Of a stretch of DNA of 64,000 nucleotides, positions 1 through 9,500 are shown piece after piece. A program made the translations under genes and the position numbers. This stretch comes from Pseudomonas syringae (GTDB lineage: Bacteria; Pseudomonadota; Gammaproteobacteria; Pseudomonadales; Pseudomonadaceae), in the NCBI RefSeq assembly GCF_001698815.1, contig NZ_LGSI01000073.1:72291-136290 (forward strand), given 5' to 3'. How positions within the stretch are numbered: the stretch's first letter is position 1; every line of letters starts with the position of its first letter. The notes under the pieces are model-generated. The model ran no database searches. It was not told the origin of the DNA and was given only the letters and a program-made list of their open reading frames with translations.

Positions 1-95
1 CCGTAGGACCGGCTTTAGCCGGGAGGGCGGAAGGTCTGACGACGCAACCGCTGCGAATGTACCGGCCTCCTCCCGGCTAAAGCCGGTCCTACGGG
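1..95. repeat. Intergenic palindrome (GTAGGACCGG type)
   Basis: Two arms, about 3-26 and 71-94, are near-perfect reverse complements built on GTAGGACCGGCTTTAGCCGG and flank a spacer of about 44 bases. The same arm recurs at 16154-16246 and 28932-28983 and in half-copies in the array at 32975-33562. This is a Pseudomonas REP-like element downstream of the LuxR gene. It touches the window edge, so the left side may be incomplete. Confidence 0.8.
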
Positions 96-130
96 ATGTA
101 TTCAGGAGGTCAAGACGGTATCTACTGTAT

Positions 131-853
131 CTATTTGATAATCCCCTGCGACAACGCCTCCCCCACCGCCTGCGCGCGATTAGAAACGCCCAGCTTGTTG
201 TAGATGCTCTTCAGGTGATATTTCACGGTTGGCGCGGCTATTTGCCGGATCGATGCGATCTCGGAAGTGGTCTTGCCTTCTCTGACCCACTCCAGCACTT
301 CAATTTCCTTCTCGCTAAGCCCCCGGGATCGTAACTTTGCACCTCTGCCCACCATGTGCAGAACCGGCACCAGACTGGACAGCAAGTATTTATCCGCACC
401 GGTGAGGCTTCTGGTCAAACCGTTGAGCGAGCAGATTGAAGTGACACCCTGAAACCCCTGGCCCTGATGACTGTAGCCATAGGAACAACCTGGAGTCAGT
501 TGATGACTGGCAACGGCCTCGCTATAGGTGCTGGAAGGTGGATCAAGCTGGAACGCCTTGCGCCAGTCGAGAAAACCCAGCTGTTCCCGGTAATAGTTGA
601 CCACAGGATCTTCCAGCAGCATCCGAGTGCGGCGGTACATGTGGCGCCAGTTGCTGTCGACGTTGGACGTCACAATGGTCAGCAGCATCGAACCCCGGAA
701 CTGATAAAACATTGCCCGCTCGCAATTACACTCGCGTCGCAACCAGATCAATGCGTTTTCAATCGCATACTCGCCGTCCAGCTCGGTAATGCTGCTGACC
801 ATTTGCTGGATGAGCGGATCGAGATTCGCGTTTCGTGACTTGGCAGTTTCCAT
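131..853 (-). CDS. LuxR-family regulator, autoinducer-domain type (LuxR solo)
   Basis: A 240-aa transcription factor with an N-terminal autoinducer-binding-like domain (about residues 20-165) and a C-terminal LuxR helix-turn-helix (about 178-240). The residues conserved in N-acyl-homoserine-lactone receptors are present with the right spacing: W69, Y73, D82, P83, W97 and a glycine near 122-126. No luxI-like synthase lies nearby, so it is a solo receptor that may sense AHLs made elsewhere in the cell, by neighbours, or related plant compounds. The gene stands alone; its targets are not visible from context. Ligand identity is inference. Confidence 0.85.
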   Translation of the reverse strand: METAKSRNANLDPLIQQMVSSITELDGEYAIENALIWLRRECNCERAMFYQFRGSMLLTIVTSNVDSNWRHMYRRTRMLLEDPVVNYYREQLGFLDWRKAFQLDPPSSTYSEAVASHQLTPGCSYGYSHQGQGFQGVTSICSLNGLTRSLTGADKYLLSSLVPVLHMVGRGAKLRSRGLSEKEIEVLEWVREGKTTSEIASIRQIAAPTVKYHLKSIYNKLGVSNRAQAVGEALSQGIIK

Positions 854-1116
854 TGGCGCTAGCTCCTTATCCAGCTGGCCACTGTTTTATGGTGTTCAAG
901 CAATATCGGCGATGGCTGGATGGGCAGAAAACTACACGAATAAACGCGCTGAAAAGCCAAAGCGAAAACAAACAGTCTTCGCTGACTTACATCAAAGCCG
1001 CATCCCACAGCGCATTCAGAAAAGGCTGACTAAAGTTCTGCAGATTGGTAACGAGGCAGGCGATGTTTACTGACGGCAGTCGCGGTTCTGGCCCGCAACT
1101 GCCGGGGGAAGAGGAA

Positions 1117-1800
1117 TCAGAAGCGAGTCAGATCAATCACGGCGAAACTGGCAACGTTGCTATGCCCGACCAATTCCCCGCCGTTGCGGACCAGGCCACA
1201 GGTCGGCATGCCGGCAGCTTGTGCGGCGTCCAGTTCCTCGACGATGTCGGACAGGAACACGATCTGCTCGGCAGGCAAGCCGATAGCGGCGGTGATAGTT
1301 CTGTAGGACTGCGGATCGCGCTTGGGTCCGGAAGTGGTATCGAAATAGCCGCTGAACAACCCGGACAAATCGCCCGCTTCAGAGCAGCCGAAAATCAGTT
1401 GCTGCGCCTGAATCGACCCGGAAGAATAAACGTACAGCGCGTAACCTTCCTGATGCCAGCGCTTGAGTGCTTCTACGGCGTCGGGATAAACGTGCCCCTT
1501 GAGCTGACCGGCCTTGTAGCCCTGCTCCCAGACCATACCTTGCAGCGCTTTCAGAGGCGTGGCCTTGCGGTCCTCGGCGATCCATTGCAGCAGAATTTCG
1601 ACAACCCGTTCCACCGAAGCATCCGGCTCGTTGTTTTCAGCGCGCACAGCTTGCAATTGCGCGGCAACCGCAGGCTCGCTGGCGTGCTGGAGCACGAAGT
1701 CCGGCAGATGTTTCGCGGCGAAAGGAAACAGCACTTCCAGGACAAAGCTCACGGCGCTGGTGGTGCCTTCGATATCGGTCAGGACAGCTTTAATCGTCAT
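1117..1800 (-). CDS. mtnC: Enolase-phosphatase E1 (methionine salvage)
   Basis: A 227-aa HAD-superfamily enzyme that enolises and dephosphorylates 2,3-diketo-5-methylthiopentyl-1-phosphate to acireductone. HAD motif I appears as DIEGTT near residue 9 and the C-terminal acidic motif as [12 protein letters not shown]. The length fits the family. It is the last gene of the leftward operon aroC-MFS-mtnB-mtnD-mtnC, 12 bases after mtnD. An imperfect hairpin (1075-1103) follows and could terminate the transcript. Confidence 0.95.
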   Translation of the reverse strand: MTIKAVLTDIEGTTSAVSFVLEVLFPFAAKHLPDFVLQHASEPAVAAQLQAVRAENNEPDASVERVVEILLQWIAEDRKATPLKALQGMVWEQGYKAGQLKGHVYPDAVEALKRWHQEGYALYVYSSGSIQAQQLIFGCSEAGDLSGLFSGYFDTTSGPKRDPQSYRTITAAIGLPAEQIVFLSDIVEELDAAQAAGMPTCGLVRNGGELVGHSNVASFAVIDLTRF

Positions 1801-1812
1801 CGGTATCCGGTC

Positions 1813-2361
1813 CTATAAATCGTCGAGCTGCGGAAAGTTGCGGGCGATGCTTTCGCCGGTGAAGTTGGCAACCCAGCCTTCAGGATTGTTGAACAGACGA
1901 ATGGCCACGAAATGCGGGTTCTCGCCCATGTCGAACCAGTGCCGGGTACCCGCCGGAACGGAGATCAGGTCGTTCTTTTCGCACAGTACGGCATAGACAT
2001 AATCGTCGATGTGCAGCGTAAACAGCCCACGGCCAGCGACGAAAAATCGTACTTCGTCTTCTCCATGACGATGTTCGTCGAGGAATTTGGCGCGCAGTTC
2101 GGCTTTTTGCGGATGGTCACTGTTGAGGCTGATCACGTCGACGGTGACATAGCCACGTTCGGTCATCAGCTTGTCGATCTGCACCTGATAGGCACTGATG
2201 ACTTCTTCCTGGGTTGCGCCGGGCGCAATCGGTGTGGCCGCCTGCCAACGATCAAAACCGACGCCGTGTTCGGCCAGGGTCGAGGCGATGTCTTCGACGT
2301 GGGTCAGGACTTTGTTGGGCTGGTCAGGGCTGGACTCGTGGTAAACGAACAGGCTGCTCAT
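1813..2361 (-). CDS. mtnD: Acireductone dioxygenase
   Basis: A 182-aa cupin metalloenzyme that cleaves acireductone with O2 to 2-keto-4-methylthiobutyrate and formate (Fe form), or by the off-pathway Ni route. The metal-binding motif HRHGEDEVRFF (about residues 97-107) and the downstream histidine in PAGTRHWFDMG are intact. It sits between mtnB and mtnC in the salvage operon, so the enzyme can act directly on the MtnC product. Confidence 0.95.
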   Translation of the reverse strand: MSSLFVYHESSPDQPNKVLTHVEDIASTLAEHGVGFDRWQAATPIAPGATQEEVISAYQVQIDKLMTERGYVTVDVISLNSDHPQKAELRAKFLDEHRHGEDEVRFFVAGRGLFTLHIDDYVYAVLCEKNDLISVPAGTRHWFDMGENPHFVAIRLFNNPEGWVANFTGESIARNFPQLDDL

Positions 2362-2438
2362 GGGGCAATTCCTCGGTTTTGGTGAACCCTGCGGCGGATT
2401 TTAATAATGAGAAAGCCAGGCCGCTGCGGGTAAATCTG

Positions 2439-3053
2439 TTATCGATTCAATATGGCGAGGGTTTTCAGCTCGCATTCAAACAGAAACTCGAACGCTTCGA
2501 TCTGACGCAACGCATCGCTCATTCGCGCCCCCCAGGTATACAGACCGTGGCCGCGAATCAGATAACCGGCGCAGTCTGGATGGGCATCGAGCCAGGGCTG
2601 GACCTTGGCGGCCAGTCGGGCGATATCCTGATCGTTGTCGAAAATCGGCACCACAACCCGGGATTCATGGGTGACGACACCGCTGAATGCCTTTTGCAGC
2701 TCGTAGTCCTCGAACACCAGATGATCGGCGGCGGTCAGACGAGACAATACCGTAGCGTTCACCGAATGGGTGTGCAGCACCGCGCCGACGTCCGGCCTGC
2801 AGCTGTAAAGCTGAGTATGCAGCAAGGTTTCCGCTGAAGGCTTCTTGCCCGGTTCCAGACTGTTGCCGGCCAGATCGGTCGCCAGCACGTCGTCCGGCCC
2901 CAGTTCGCCCTTGTGCTTGCCGGAAACGGTCAACAGCACTTCGGTGGTGCTCAGGCGTGCGGAATAATTGCTGCTAGTGGCTGGCGACCAGCCCCGTGCA
3001 TATAAAAAGCGCCCGGCATCAATAATCGCCTGGCTTAGCTGTTCGCGGCTCAT
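2439..3053 (-). CDS. mtnB: Methylthioribulose-1-phosphate dehydratase
   Basis: A 204-aa class II aldolase-fold enzyme that dehydrates 5-methylthioribulose-1-phosphate to the diketo compound used by MtnC. Zinc-ligand histidines are visible in VLHTHSVNAT and RGHGLYTWG. Its start overlaps the end of the upstream MFS gene by 4 bases, implying translational coupling. mtnA and an MTA phosphorylase, needed upstream in the pathway, are not in the window. Confidence 0.95.
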   Translation of the reverse strand: MSREQLSQAIIDAGRFLYARGWSPATSSNYSARLSTTEVLLTVSGKHKGELGPDDVLATDLAGNSLEPGKKPSAETLLHTQLYSCRPDVGAVLHTHSVNATVLSRLTAADHLVFEDYELQKAFSGVVTHESRVVVPIFDNDQDIARLAAKVQPWLDAHPDCAGYLIRGHGLYTWGARMSDALRQIEAFEFLFECELKTLAILNR

Positions 3054-4243
3054 GCGCGCTCCTCTTTCATTCTTGAACCTGTGATGACGGCGGCGGCCAA
3101 CGCTGCAATGCTGGCGATGCTGAACGTCCAGCCCGGACCCAGCAGATTCCAGCTGTAGCCTGAATACAACGCCCCCAACGCGCCGCCGGTGCCGGCCAAC
3201 GCCGCATAAAGCGCCTGACCCTGGCCTTGTTGTTGCGGCCCGAAACTACGTTGCACGAAATGGATGGCAGCTGCGTGAAAACTGCCGAACGTCGCCGCAT
3301 GCATGAGTTGGGCAATCAGCAGCACCCCTAAATGCTCGGCAAAGCTGCCCAGCAACACCCAGCGCAACGCCGCCAGCAGGAAACTCGCCAGCAGCACCTG
3401 ACGCACGGTAAAACGCTTCAGCATCCGGCTCATGGCCATGAACATCAGCACTTCAGCCACCACGCCCACGGCCCAGAGCAGCCCAATAATGCCGCGACTG
3501 TAACCCAGGCTTTCAAGGTGCAGGGTCAAGAAGGTGTTATACGGGCCGTGGCTCAACTGCATCAGCCCGACGCTGACATAAAACGCCAGCACCCCGGGTC
3601 GGGTCAGTTGCCGGAAAAATCCCCCGGCGCCCAGGCGCGCGGCCGACAGCACCGGCTGGGCATTGGGCACCCACCAACTGCTGGCGACGATACCGAGCAG
3701 GATCACCAGCAGCGCCTGAGGATAAAGGTCGAGGCTGAATCCTTCAAAGAGCCGGCCCAGGGCGACAACCGCGAGGATGAAACCCACCGAACCCCAGAGT
3801 CGAATCTGACTGTAGCGTGATGTTTGCCCTTGCAGGTGCGCCAGGGTAATGACTTCAAACTGCGGCAACACCGCGTGCCAGAAGAAGGCGTGCAACGCCA
3901 TGACCATCGCCAGCCAGGCATAGCTTTTGTCGAACAGAATCAGCGAGAACGTCAGCAGCGTGCAGACTGCGCCGAAGCGCACGATGGTCAGGCGTCGCCC
4001 GGTGTAATCGCCGAGCCAGCCCCAGAGATTGGGCGCGATGCAGCGCATCAGCATGGGAATTGCCACCAACTCGCCGATCCGCGCGCTGGAAAAACCCAGA
4101 TGATGAAAATACAGCGCCAGATACGGCGCCGTGGAGCCGAGCAAGGCGAAGTAAAACAGGTAGAAGCTGGACAGCCGCCAATACGGCAACGGCCCGGCTG
4201 AGGCTGGCGCCACGCTAACGGGCTGCGCTGGCAGCGGCGCCAT
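3050..4243 (-). CDS. MFS transporter, HcaT/phenylpropionate-permease-like
   Basis: A 397-aa membrane protein with about 12 hydrophobic segments, resembling the MFS_1-like group that includes E. coli HcaT. The first half contains the conserved LWGWLGDYTGRR loop. The gene lies 6 bases after aroC and overlaps mtnB by 4 bases, so it is cotranscribed with methionine salvage genes. Substrate is unknown. The operon position makes a methylthio-sugar, aromatic or shikimate-related compound conceivable, but this is inference. Confidence 0.85.
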   Translation of the reverse strand: MAPLPAQPVSVAPASAGPLPYWRLSSFYLFYFALLGSTAPYLALYFHHLGFSSARIGELVAIPMLMRCIAPNLWGWLGDYTGRRLTIVRFGAVCTLLTFSLILFDKSYAWLAMVMALHAFFWHAVLPQFEVITLAHLQGQTSRYSQIRLWGSVGFILAVVALGRLFEGFSLDLYPQALLVILLGIVASSWWVPNAQPVLSAARLGAGGFFRQLTRPGVLAFYVSVGLMQLSHGPYNTFLTLHLESLGYSRGIIGLLWAVGVVAEVLMFMAMSRMLKRFTVRQVLLASFLLAALRWVLLGSFAEHLGVLLIAQLMHAATFGSFHAAAIHFVQRSFGPQQQGQGQALYAALAGTGGALGALYSGYSWNLLGPGWTFSIASIAALAAAVITGSRMKEERA

Positions 4244-4249
4244 CGATCA

Positions 4250-5341
4250 TCAGAGCTGACCCAGCACAGGCGTGCTGACCTGCACACCGGCGTTTTGCCC
4301 ACGATGGCGCAGCAGGTGGTCCAGCAACACGATGGCCATCATCGCCTCGGCAATCGGCGTGGCGCGAATGCCGACGCACGGGTCATGACGACCCTTGGTG
4401 ATCACGTCCACCGGGTTGCCGTTGACGTCGATGGAACGCCCCGGCGTGGTGATGCTGGAGGTCGGCTTCAGCGCCAGATGCGCAACAATGGGCTGTCCGG
4501 AAGAAATGCCACCCAGAATGCCGCCGGCATTGTTGGACAGGAAGCCTTCCGGCGTCAGCTCGTCGCGATGCTCGGTGCCGCGCTGGGCAACACAGGCAAA
4601 ACCGGCGCCGATCTCGACGCCCTTGACGGCGTTGATGCTCATCAGCGCATGGGCCAGCTCGGCGTCCAGACGATCGAAGATCGGCTCGCCCAGACCCGGC
4701 ATCACACCTTCGGCGACCACGGTAATCTTCGCACCGACCGAATCCTGATCGCGACGCAGCTGGTCCATATAGGCTTCCAGCTCCGGGACCTTATCCGGAT
4801 CAGGGCAGAAAAAGGCGTTGTCTTCGACGCAATCCCAGGTCTTGAACGGAATCTCGATCGGGCCCAGCTGGCTCATGTAGCCGCGCACCACGATGCCCAG
4901 GCTCGCCAGGTATTTCTTGGCGATGGCACCGGCCGCAACCCGCATGGCGGTTTCCCGCGCCGAACTGCGACCGCCGCCGCGATAATCGCGAATGCCATAT
5001 TTATGGTGATAGGTGTAATCGGCATGGGCCGGACGAAACAGGTCCTGAATCGCGGAATAGTCCTTGGACTTCTGATCGGTGTTGCGAATCAGCAAGCCGA
5101 TGGACGCACCTGTGGTCTTGCCTTCGAAGACACCCGAGAGGATTTCCACCTCGTCGGCTTCCTGACGCTGGGTGGTGTGGCGGCTGGTGCCAGGCTTGCG
5201 CCGGTCGAGGTCGAGTTGCAGGTCTTGCAGCGACAGCTCAAGGCCCGGCGGGCAGCCGTCAACGATAGCAACCAGCGCCGGGCCATGGCTTTCGCCAGCG
5301 GTGGTGACAGTGAACAGCTTGCCGAAAGTGTTACCGGACAT
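4250..5341 (-). CDS. aroC: Chorismate synthase
   Basis: A 363-aa FMN-dependent enzyme converting 5-enolpyruvylshikimate-3-phosphate to chorismate, the last step of the shikimate pathway. Signatures are [18 protein letters not shown] near the N terminus and [20 protein letters not shown] in the middle. The reading frame is open further upstream to 5395, but the family start is MSGNTFGK at 5341, which I chose. It is the first gene of the leftward aroC-MFS-mtnBDC unit. Synteny with prmB and smrB resembles the E. coli smrB-prmB-aroC neighbourhood. Confidence 0.97.
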   Translation of the reverse strand: MSGNTFGKLFTVTTAGESHGPALVAIVDGCPPGLELSLQDLQLDLDRRKPGTSRHTTQRQEADEVEILSGVFEGKTTGASIGLLIRNTDQKSKDYSAIQDLFRPAHADYTYHHKYGIRDYRGGGRSSARETAMRVAAGAIAKKYLASLGIVVRGYMSQLGPIEIPFKTWDCVEDNAFFCPDPDKVPELEAYMDQLRRDQDSVGAKITVVAEGVMPGLGEPIFDRLDAELAHALMSINAVKGVEIGAGFACVAQRGTEHRDELTPEGFLSNNAGGILGGISSGQPIVAHLALKPTSSITTPGRSIDVNGNPVDVITKGRHDPCVGIRATPIAEAMMAIVLLDHLLRHRGQNAGVQVSTPVLGQL

Positions 5342-5501
5342 GCGGACGCTCCGAGAAGTCAGCGAAAAAAGCGAGATCGATAAAAACCAGATCAATAAAA
5401 ACCAGGCGCGCCAGTATACGCAGGCTGGTCGTGTAGTTCATCCTCGAACCTTATTCGTCTGGCCGCGTCCAATCGGCACCCAAACAGATAGTGGCCCAAC
5501 G

Positions 5502-6461
5502 ATGTTACGAGTTATTGCCTTGATACTTCCCTTGCTCACCGGGCTTGCCTACGCTGGCGAACCAGTTGTCCTGCAACGTCCTATTAGTCTCGACACCGGT
5601 ACCGGTGAGCTGTTCGGCACCTTGCTGCTGCCTAAATCCGACGCGCCAGTGCCGGTGGTGCTGATCATTGCCGGCTCCGGTCCAACCGACAGAGACGGTA
5701 ACAACCCCGATGGCGGGCGCAACGACAGCATGAAGCGTCTGGCGCGCATCCTCGCCAAACACAACATTGCCAGCGTGCGTTACGACAAGCGCGGGATCGC
5801 CGCCAGCAAACCAGCCACACCGGACGAACGCAACCTGAGCATCGAAGGTTATGTGGCGGATGCCCAAGCCTGGGGGCAAAAACTCAAGGCTGATCCGCGT
5901 CTGGGCCAGCTGATTCTGCTGGGGCACAGCGAGGGCGCTCTGGTCGCCTCGCTGGCTGCCGAGAAAGCTGGCGCCGCTGCGGTGATTTCCGTGGCAGGCA
6001 CTGGCCGCCCGGTTGATCAGGTGCTGCGCGAACAGCTTCAGTACCGTCTGCCGCCGCCGCTGCTGGCGCGCAGCAATCAGTTGATCGATGAAATCAAGGC
6101 CGGCAAGACCGACGACGATGTGCCCGCCGAGCTGGAAGTGGTGTTTCGTCCCAGCGTGCAGCCGTACCTGACCTCGCTGTTCCGCCAGGATCCGGCCGCT
6201 GCCTTCGGCAAGTTGCAGGTCCCGGCGCTGATCGTTCAGGGTCGCCATGACATTCAGGTCGGCGTGGGCGACGCACAGTTGTTGCAGCAAGCCAAACCCG
6301 ATGCTGAGCTGGCATTGATCGACGGCATGAATCACGTGCTACGCATTGTGCCCAACGACATCAAACGCCAGCTCGCGTCGTATAAGGATCCGCAATTGCC
6401 GCTGGCCAGTGAACTGACCACCCGCATTCTGCGTTTCATCGGCGCCCTGCCCGCCGCTTGA
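5502..6461 (+). CDS. Secreted alpha/beta hydrolase
   Basis: A 319-aa protein beginning with a signal peptide (MLRVIALILPLLTGLAYAGE). It has an alpha/beta-hydrolase core: oxyanion-region motif IIAGSGPTDRDG, nucleophile elbow GHSEG, and a C-terminal histidine in DGMNHVLR. The start at 5502 was chosen because the hydrophobic leader begins there; the open frame further upstream overlaps aroC on the other strand. Substrate is unknown. It is transcribed divergently from aroC. Confidence 0.85.
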   Translation: MLRVIALILPLLTGLAYAGEPVVLQRPISLDTGTGELFGTLLLPKSDAPVPVVLIIAGSGPTDRDGNNPDGGRNDSMKRLARILAKHNIASVRYDKRGIAASKPATPDERNLSIEGYVADAQAWGQKLKADPRLGQLILLGHSEGALVASLAAEKAGAAAVISVAGTGRPVDQVLREQLQYRLPPPLLARSNQLIDEIKAGKTDDDVPAELEVVFRPSVQPYLTSLFRQDPAAAFGKLQVPALIVQGRHDIQVGVGDAQLLQQAKPDAELALIDGMNHVLRIVPNDIKRQLASYKDPQLPLASELTTRILRFIGALPAA

Positions 6462-6592
6462 TGCACTTTTTGACGCCAGCACACGCGAAACGCCCTTCAG
6501 GACTGGCAAAAGCAGCCGATAGGATGCTACTGGCACCGTGTTGCAATACTTTGTATGCAACATAAGGATCATGAACAAGATCGGCGGGAAAA

Positions 6593-7390
6593 ATGACTGA
6601 AACGAATGCCCTGCACACTGTTGCCGAAAAACCCGCCACTGCTGAAGTACCGGCGGTTGCGCAGCCGTGGGAAGAGGTTCAGCCGGAAACCTTCATGATG
6701 TTGCGGCTGGCACCGCTGCAGACGGACCGGGCCACCGGCGCCCGTCCCCTGCGATTCGTGCAGCTCGGTCGAGCCGAGCGCCACAGCAAGGAACTGAGCC
6801 TGCTGCGCCTGGCCATTCAGCTGCCAGGACAACGGGTTCGGCGCGAACAGAATCATCTGGACGTCTGGGTCGACCACGAGAAGCGCCTGGTGCGTATGGG
6901 GCCAGACTCCGGCTTGCAGATCGAACCGTGGAACCGCGGCATCGGTCGTTTCCTGGCCGCCCAAGGCATTCTTTGGGCGCAGAAGAAATGGTCGACGTAC
7001 AAGATTGAAAGCGTGGCGCTGGCCAGTAAAGACGGCCTGAACGAAGACACCCGACTGCGCCGCGACCACTTTTTGCGCACCCAGGGTTTCGAAGTCGTCT
7101 ACGCCGATGCGCAGCATATGAAAGGCAGCGTCAAGGATGTCCAGGTCGGCAACCTGCACAGCACCTGGAATATCGAAAAAATTCAGATCATCGAAATCCT
7201 CGAAGCCTCGCAAATGCTGGAGAACGCCGAGAAAAAGATGATCGAGCAGGAAGTGCTGATTCGCCAGCACGAAGACCGGGTGGCCAAATACAAGCGCGAG
7301 GACAGCAGCCTGCGCTTCACGATTGCCTGCCTGGTAACCTTCGCGGTATTCCAGGCAGGGTTGCTGATCTGGATTGCGACGCATCGGTAA
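6593..7390 (+). CDS. Conserved hypothetical protein with C-terminal membrane anchor
   Basis: A 265-aa protein with no domain I recognise. A charged helical stretch with likely coiled-coil character (about residues 195-238) precedes a single C-terminal transmembrane segment near residues 242-261, ending in IATHR. The N-terminal 30 residues are low complexity (Ala/Pro/Glu). The topology suggests a tail-anchored cytoplasmic protein. The gene stands alone and a strong palindrome follows at 7441-7512. Confidence 0.75.
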   Translation: MTETNALHTVAEKPATAEVPAVAQPWEEVQPETFMMLRLAPLQTDRATGARPLRFVQLGRAERHSKELSLLRLAIQLPGQRVRREQNHLDVWVDHEKRLVRMGPDSGLQIEPWNRGIGRFLAAQGILWAQKKWSTYKIESVALASKDGLNEDTRLRRDHFLRTQGFEVVYADAQHMKGSVKDVQVGNLHSTWNIEKIQIIEILEASQMLENAEKKMIEQEVLIRQHEDRVAKYKREDSSLRFTIACLVTFAVFQAGLLIWIATHR

Positions 7391-7440
7391 CCGGCATTCA
7401 CCAATGCCGGAAATGAAAACCTGTGCCGACTGTGCACGAA

Positions 7441-7512
7441 TCGGGTAGGAGGGGACTTGTCCCCGATGGGGTCTGCGCCGAAGCCATCGGGGACAAGTCC
7501 CCTCCTACCCGA
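7441..7512. repeat. Perfect intergenic palindrome (GGGGACTTGTCCCC type)
   Basis: Perfect 29-base inverted arms (7441-7469 and 7484-7512) are separated by 14 bases. Each arm contains GTAGGAGGGGACTTGTCCCC. It lies between two convergent genes (the hypothetical protein and prmB) and could act as a bidirectional terminator. Related copies are at 21144-21243, and half-copies sit in the tandem array. Confidence 0.85.
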
Positions 7513-7528
7513 TCCTTAGGCGCTACGT

Positions 7529-8437
7529 TCACATCCGCGTTTCAAACAACGCCTGATGATCCCGGCACTGGGCGGCGGTCAGCATGAACACGCCATGCCC
7601 GCCCCGCAGGAAGTCCAGCCAGGCGAAGTCCACTTCCGGGTACAGCGCCTGCACATGAACCTGGCTGTTACCGACCTCGACGATCAACAAGCCCTTGTCG
7701 GTCAAATGATCGGCTGCCTGGCTGAGCATGCGCCGGACCAGATTCAAGCCATCACTGCCGCAGGCCAGAGCCAGTTCCGGCTCGTGCTGGTATTCGTCAG
7801 GCATATCGGCGAAATCTTCGGCGTCGACATAAGGCGGATTGGAGACGATCAGGTCGAAGCGCTGCCCCGGCAAACCATCGAAACCATCGCCCTGCACGGT
7901 GTACACGCGAGTGTCCACGCCATGGCGCTCGATGTTCTGATTGGCGACTTCCAGCGCTTCGTAGGACAGATCCGCAAGCACCACTTCGGCGTCCGGAAAT
8001 ACGTCGGCGCAGGCAATGCCGATGCAACCGGAGCCTGTGCACAGGTCGAGAATCCGCGCCGGTTCGTCGGGCAGCCAGGGCGCAAAGCGATTTTCGATCA
8101 GCTCGGCAATGGGTGAGCGTGGAATCAACACGCGATCATCGACAATGAAAGACATCCCGCAGAACCAGGCTTCGCCGAGCAGATAAGGCGTCGGGATGCG
8201 CTCGTCGACGCGGCGCATGATCAAGCGTTGTAGGAGCGCAATCTCATCGACTTCAAGGCGGCAATCCAGATAGCTGTCAGCAATTTCCCAAGGCAGGTGT
8301 ACGGCACCCAGCACCAGTTGCCGGGCTTCATCCCACGCGTTATCGGTGCCATGCCCGAAAAACAGGTCTTCTTCGTGAAAGCGACTGACCGCCCAACGGA
8401 TATGGTCGCGCAGCGTACGCAAGCGGGATGTGATCAC
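7529..8437 (-). CDS. prmB: Ribosomal protein L3 N5-glutamine methyltransferase
   Basis: A 302-aa SAM-dependent enzyme methylating a glutamine of ribosomal protein L3. The SAM motif [14 protein letters not shown] and the glutamine-binding NPPY motif ([12 protein letters not shown]) are present. The GTG at 8437 is preferred as start because AAGGAG lies 9 bases upstream and the protein then begins with the family pattern [15 protein letters not shown]; the frame is open upstream to 8554. Neighbours smrB and aroC match the E. coli arrangement. Confidence 0.93.
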   Translation of the reverse strand: MITSRLRTLRDHIRWAVSRFHEEDLFFGHGTDNAWDEARQLVLGAVHLPWEIADSYLDCRLEVDEIALLQRLIMRRVDERIPTPYLLGEAWFCGMSFIVDDRVLIPRSPIAELIENRFAPWLPDEPARILDLCTGSGCIGIACADVFPDAEVVLADLSYEALEVANQNIERHGVDTRVYTVQGDGFDGLPGQRFDLIVSNPPYVDAEDFADMPDEYQHEPELALACGSDGLNLVRRMLSQAADHLTDKGLLIVEVGNSQVHVQALYPEVDFAWLDFLRGGHGVFMLTAAQCRDHQALFETRM

Positions 8438-8684
8438 TTCAGACAACTCCTTGAGAAAACGACGGGGGATTCTAACAGACGATGCCGTGACGCCGTGAAA
8501 CCGTATCGGGCCATCGTTTGCGCTGCACTTTATGTATCTCGGCAAAACAATCAAGGCATACTGCCATTATTCAGCTGAAAACAGCCCTACAGCCCAGCAA
8601 AACCGTTAGTTGTCATCGTTGCCATTCCCAGAACCGCTCAGCCGGAGGAGAATGTCGCAAAAGCCCCACCTGAAGGAGCCCCAG

Positions 8685-9275
8685 ATGTCAGATCCAAAGA
8701 CCATGTTTCAACTCAGCGGCCGTGGTTATGCACCCGCCACTTTGAGTAATGCCACCCTGATTATCATCGACGCCCAGAAAGAATATGTCAGTGGTCCACT
8801 GGCACTTAGCGGGATCGATGAAGCCGTCGCCAATATTTGCCTGTTGGTAGCGGCTGCCCGCGCTGCAAAATGCCCGATCGTGCATATCCGCCACCTCGGC
8901 ACCGTCGGCGGCCTGTTTGACCCACAAGGCGAGCGCGGCGAATTCCTGCCCTCGTTGCTGCCCCATGATGGCGAACGCGTCGTCGAAAAGCGCCTTCCCA
9001 ATGCCTTCAATGGCACCGGTCTTGACGATCTGTTGCAGAGCCTTGGTCATCTGGACCTGATCGTGTGCGGCTTCATGAGCCATTCGAGCATCAGCACCAC
9101 GGTCCGCGCGGCCAAGGACTATGGCTATCGCTGCACACTGGTCGACGACGCCTGCGCAACCCGCGACCTGCCAAGCCCTGAAGGCGTCGTCAGCGCTCGG
9201 GTCGTGCATCGCACCGAAATGGCCATCATGAACGACAACTTCGCCACACTGGCCTTGACCAAAGACTTGATCTGA
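8685..9275 (+). CDS. Isochorismatase-like protein lacking the catalytic cysteine
   Basis: A 196-aa isochorismatase/cysteine-hydrolase fold. The conserved Asp (IIIDAQKEY) and Lys (VVEKRLPNAF) are present. The position normally holding the catalytic Cys (family pattern GFMTHMCVSTTVRAA) reads GFMSHSSISTTVRAA, so Cys is replaced by Ser. ATG 8685 is chosen, with AAGGAG 6 bases upstream; ATG 8652 is a less well-spaced alternative. Without the Cys it may be a non-hydrolytic member, as with PhzD/EntB-type enzymes that do not need it, or an altered hydrolase. Substrate is unknown. Confidence 0.85.
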   Translation: MSDPKTMFQLSGRGYAPATLSNATLIIIDAQKEYVSGPLALSGIDEAVANICLLVAAARAAKCPIVHIRHLGTVGGLFDPQGERGEFLPSLLPHDGERVVEKRLPNAFNGTGLDDLLQSLGHLDLIVCGFMSHSSISTTVRAAKDYGYRCTLVDDACATRDLPSPEGVVSARVVHRTEMAIMNDNFATLALTKDLI

Positions 9276-9500
9276 GGCGCTTGAGCATCAGGAATCGATC
9301 CACCGTCACCCTGCGCCACTGGTGCGCCGGAGCATCTCAGGACGGTTCCTGAAGCAATGCCTGCACCCCCTGCGAACATGTGATCTACTTCTCATAACCG
9401 CCTATCCATTAATCACCCGCATTTGCCTCTGAGCCCGTTGTGGCGGGAACCACCGGTTCATATCCGGGTCAGAGCGCCGATACACCTGGAGGAAATCGGA

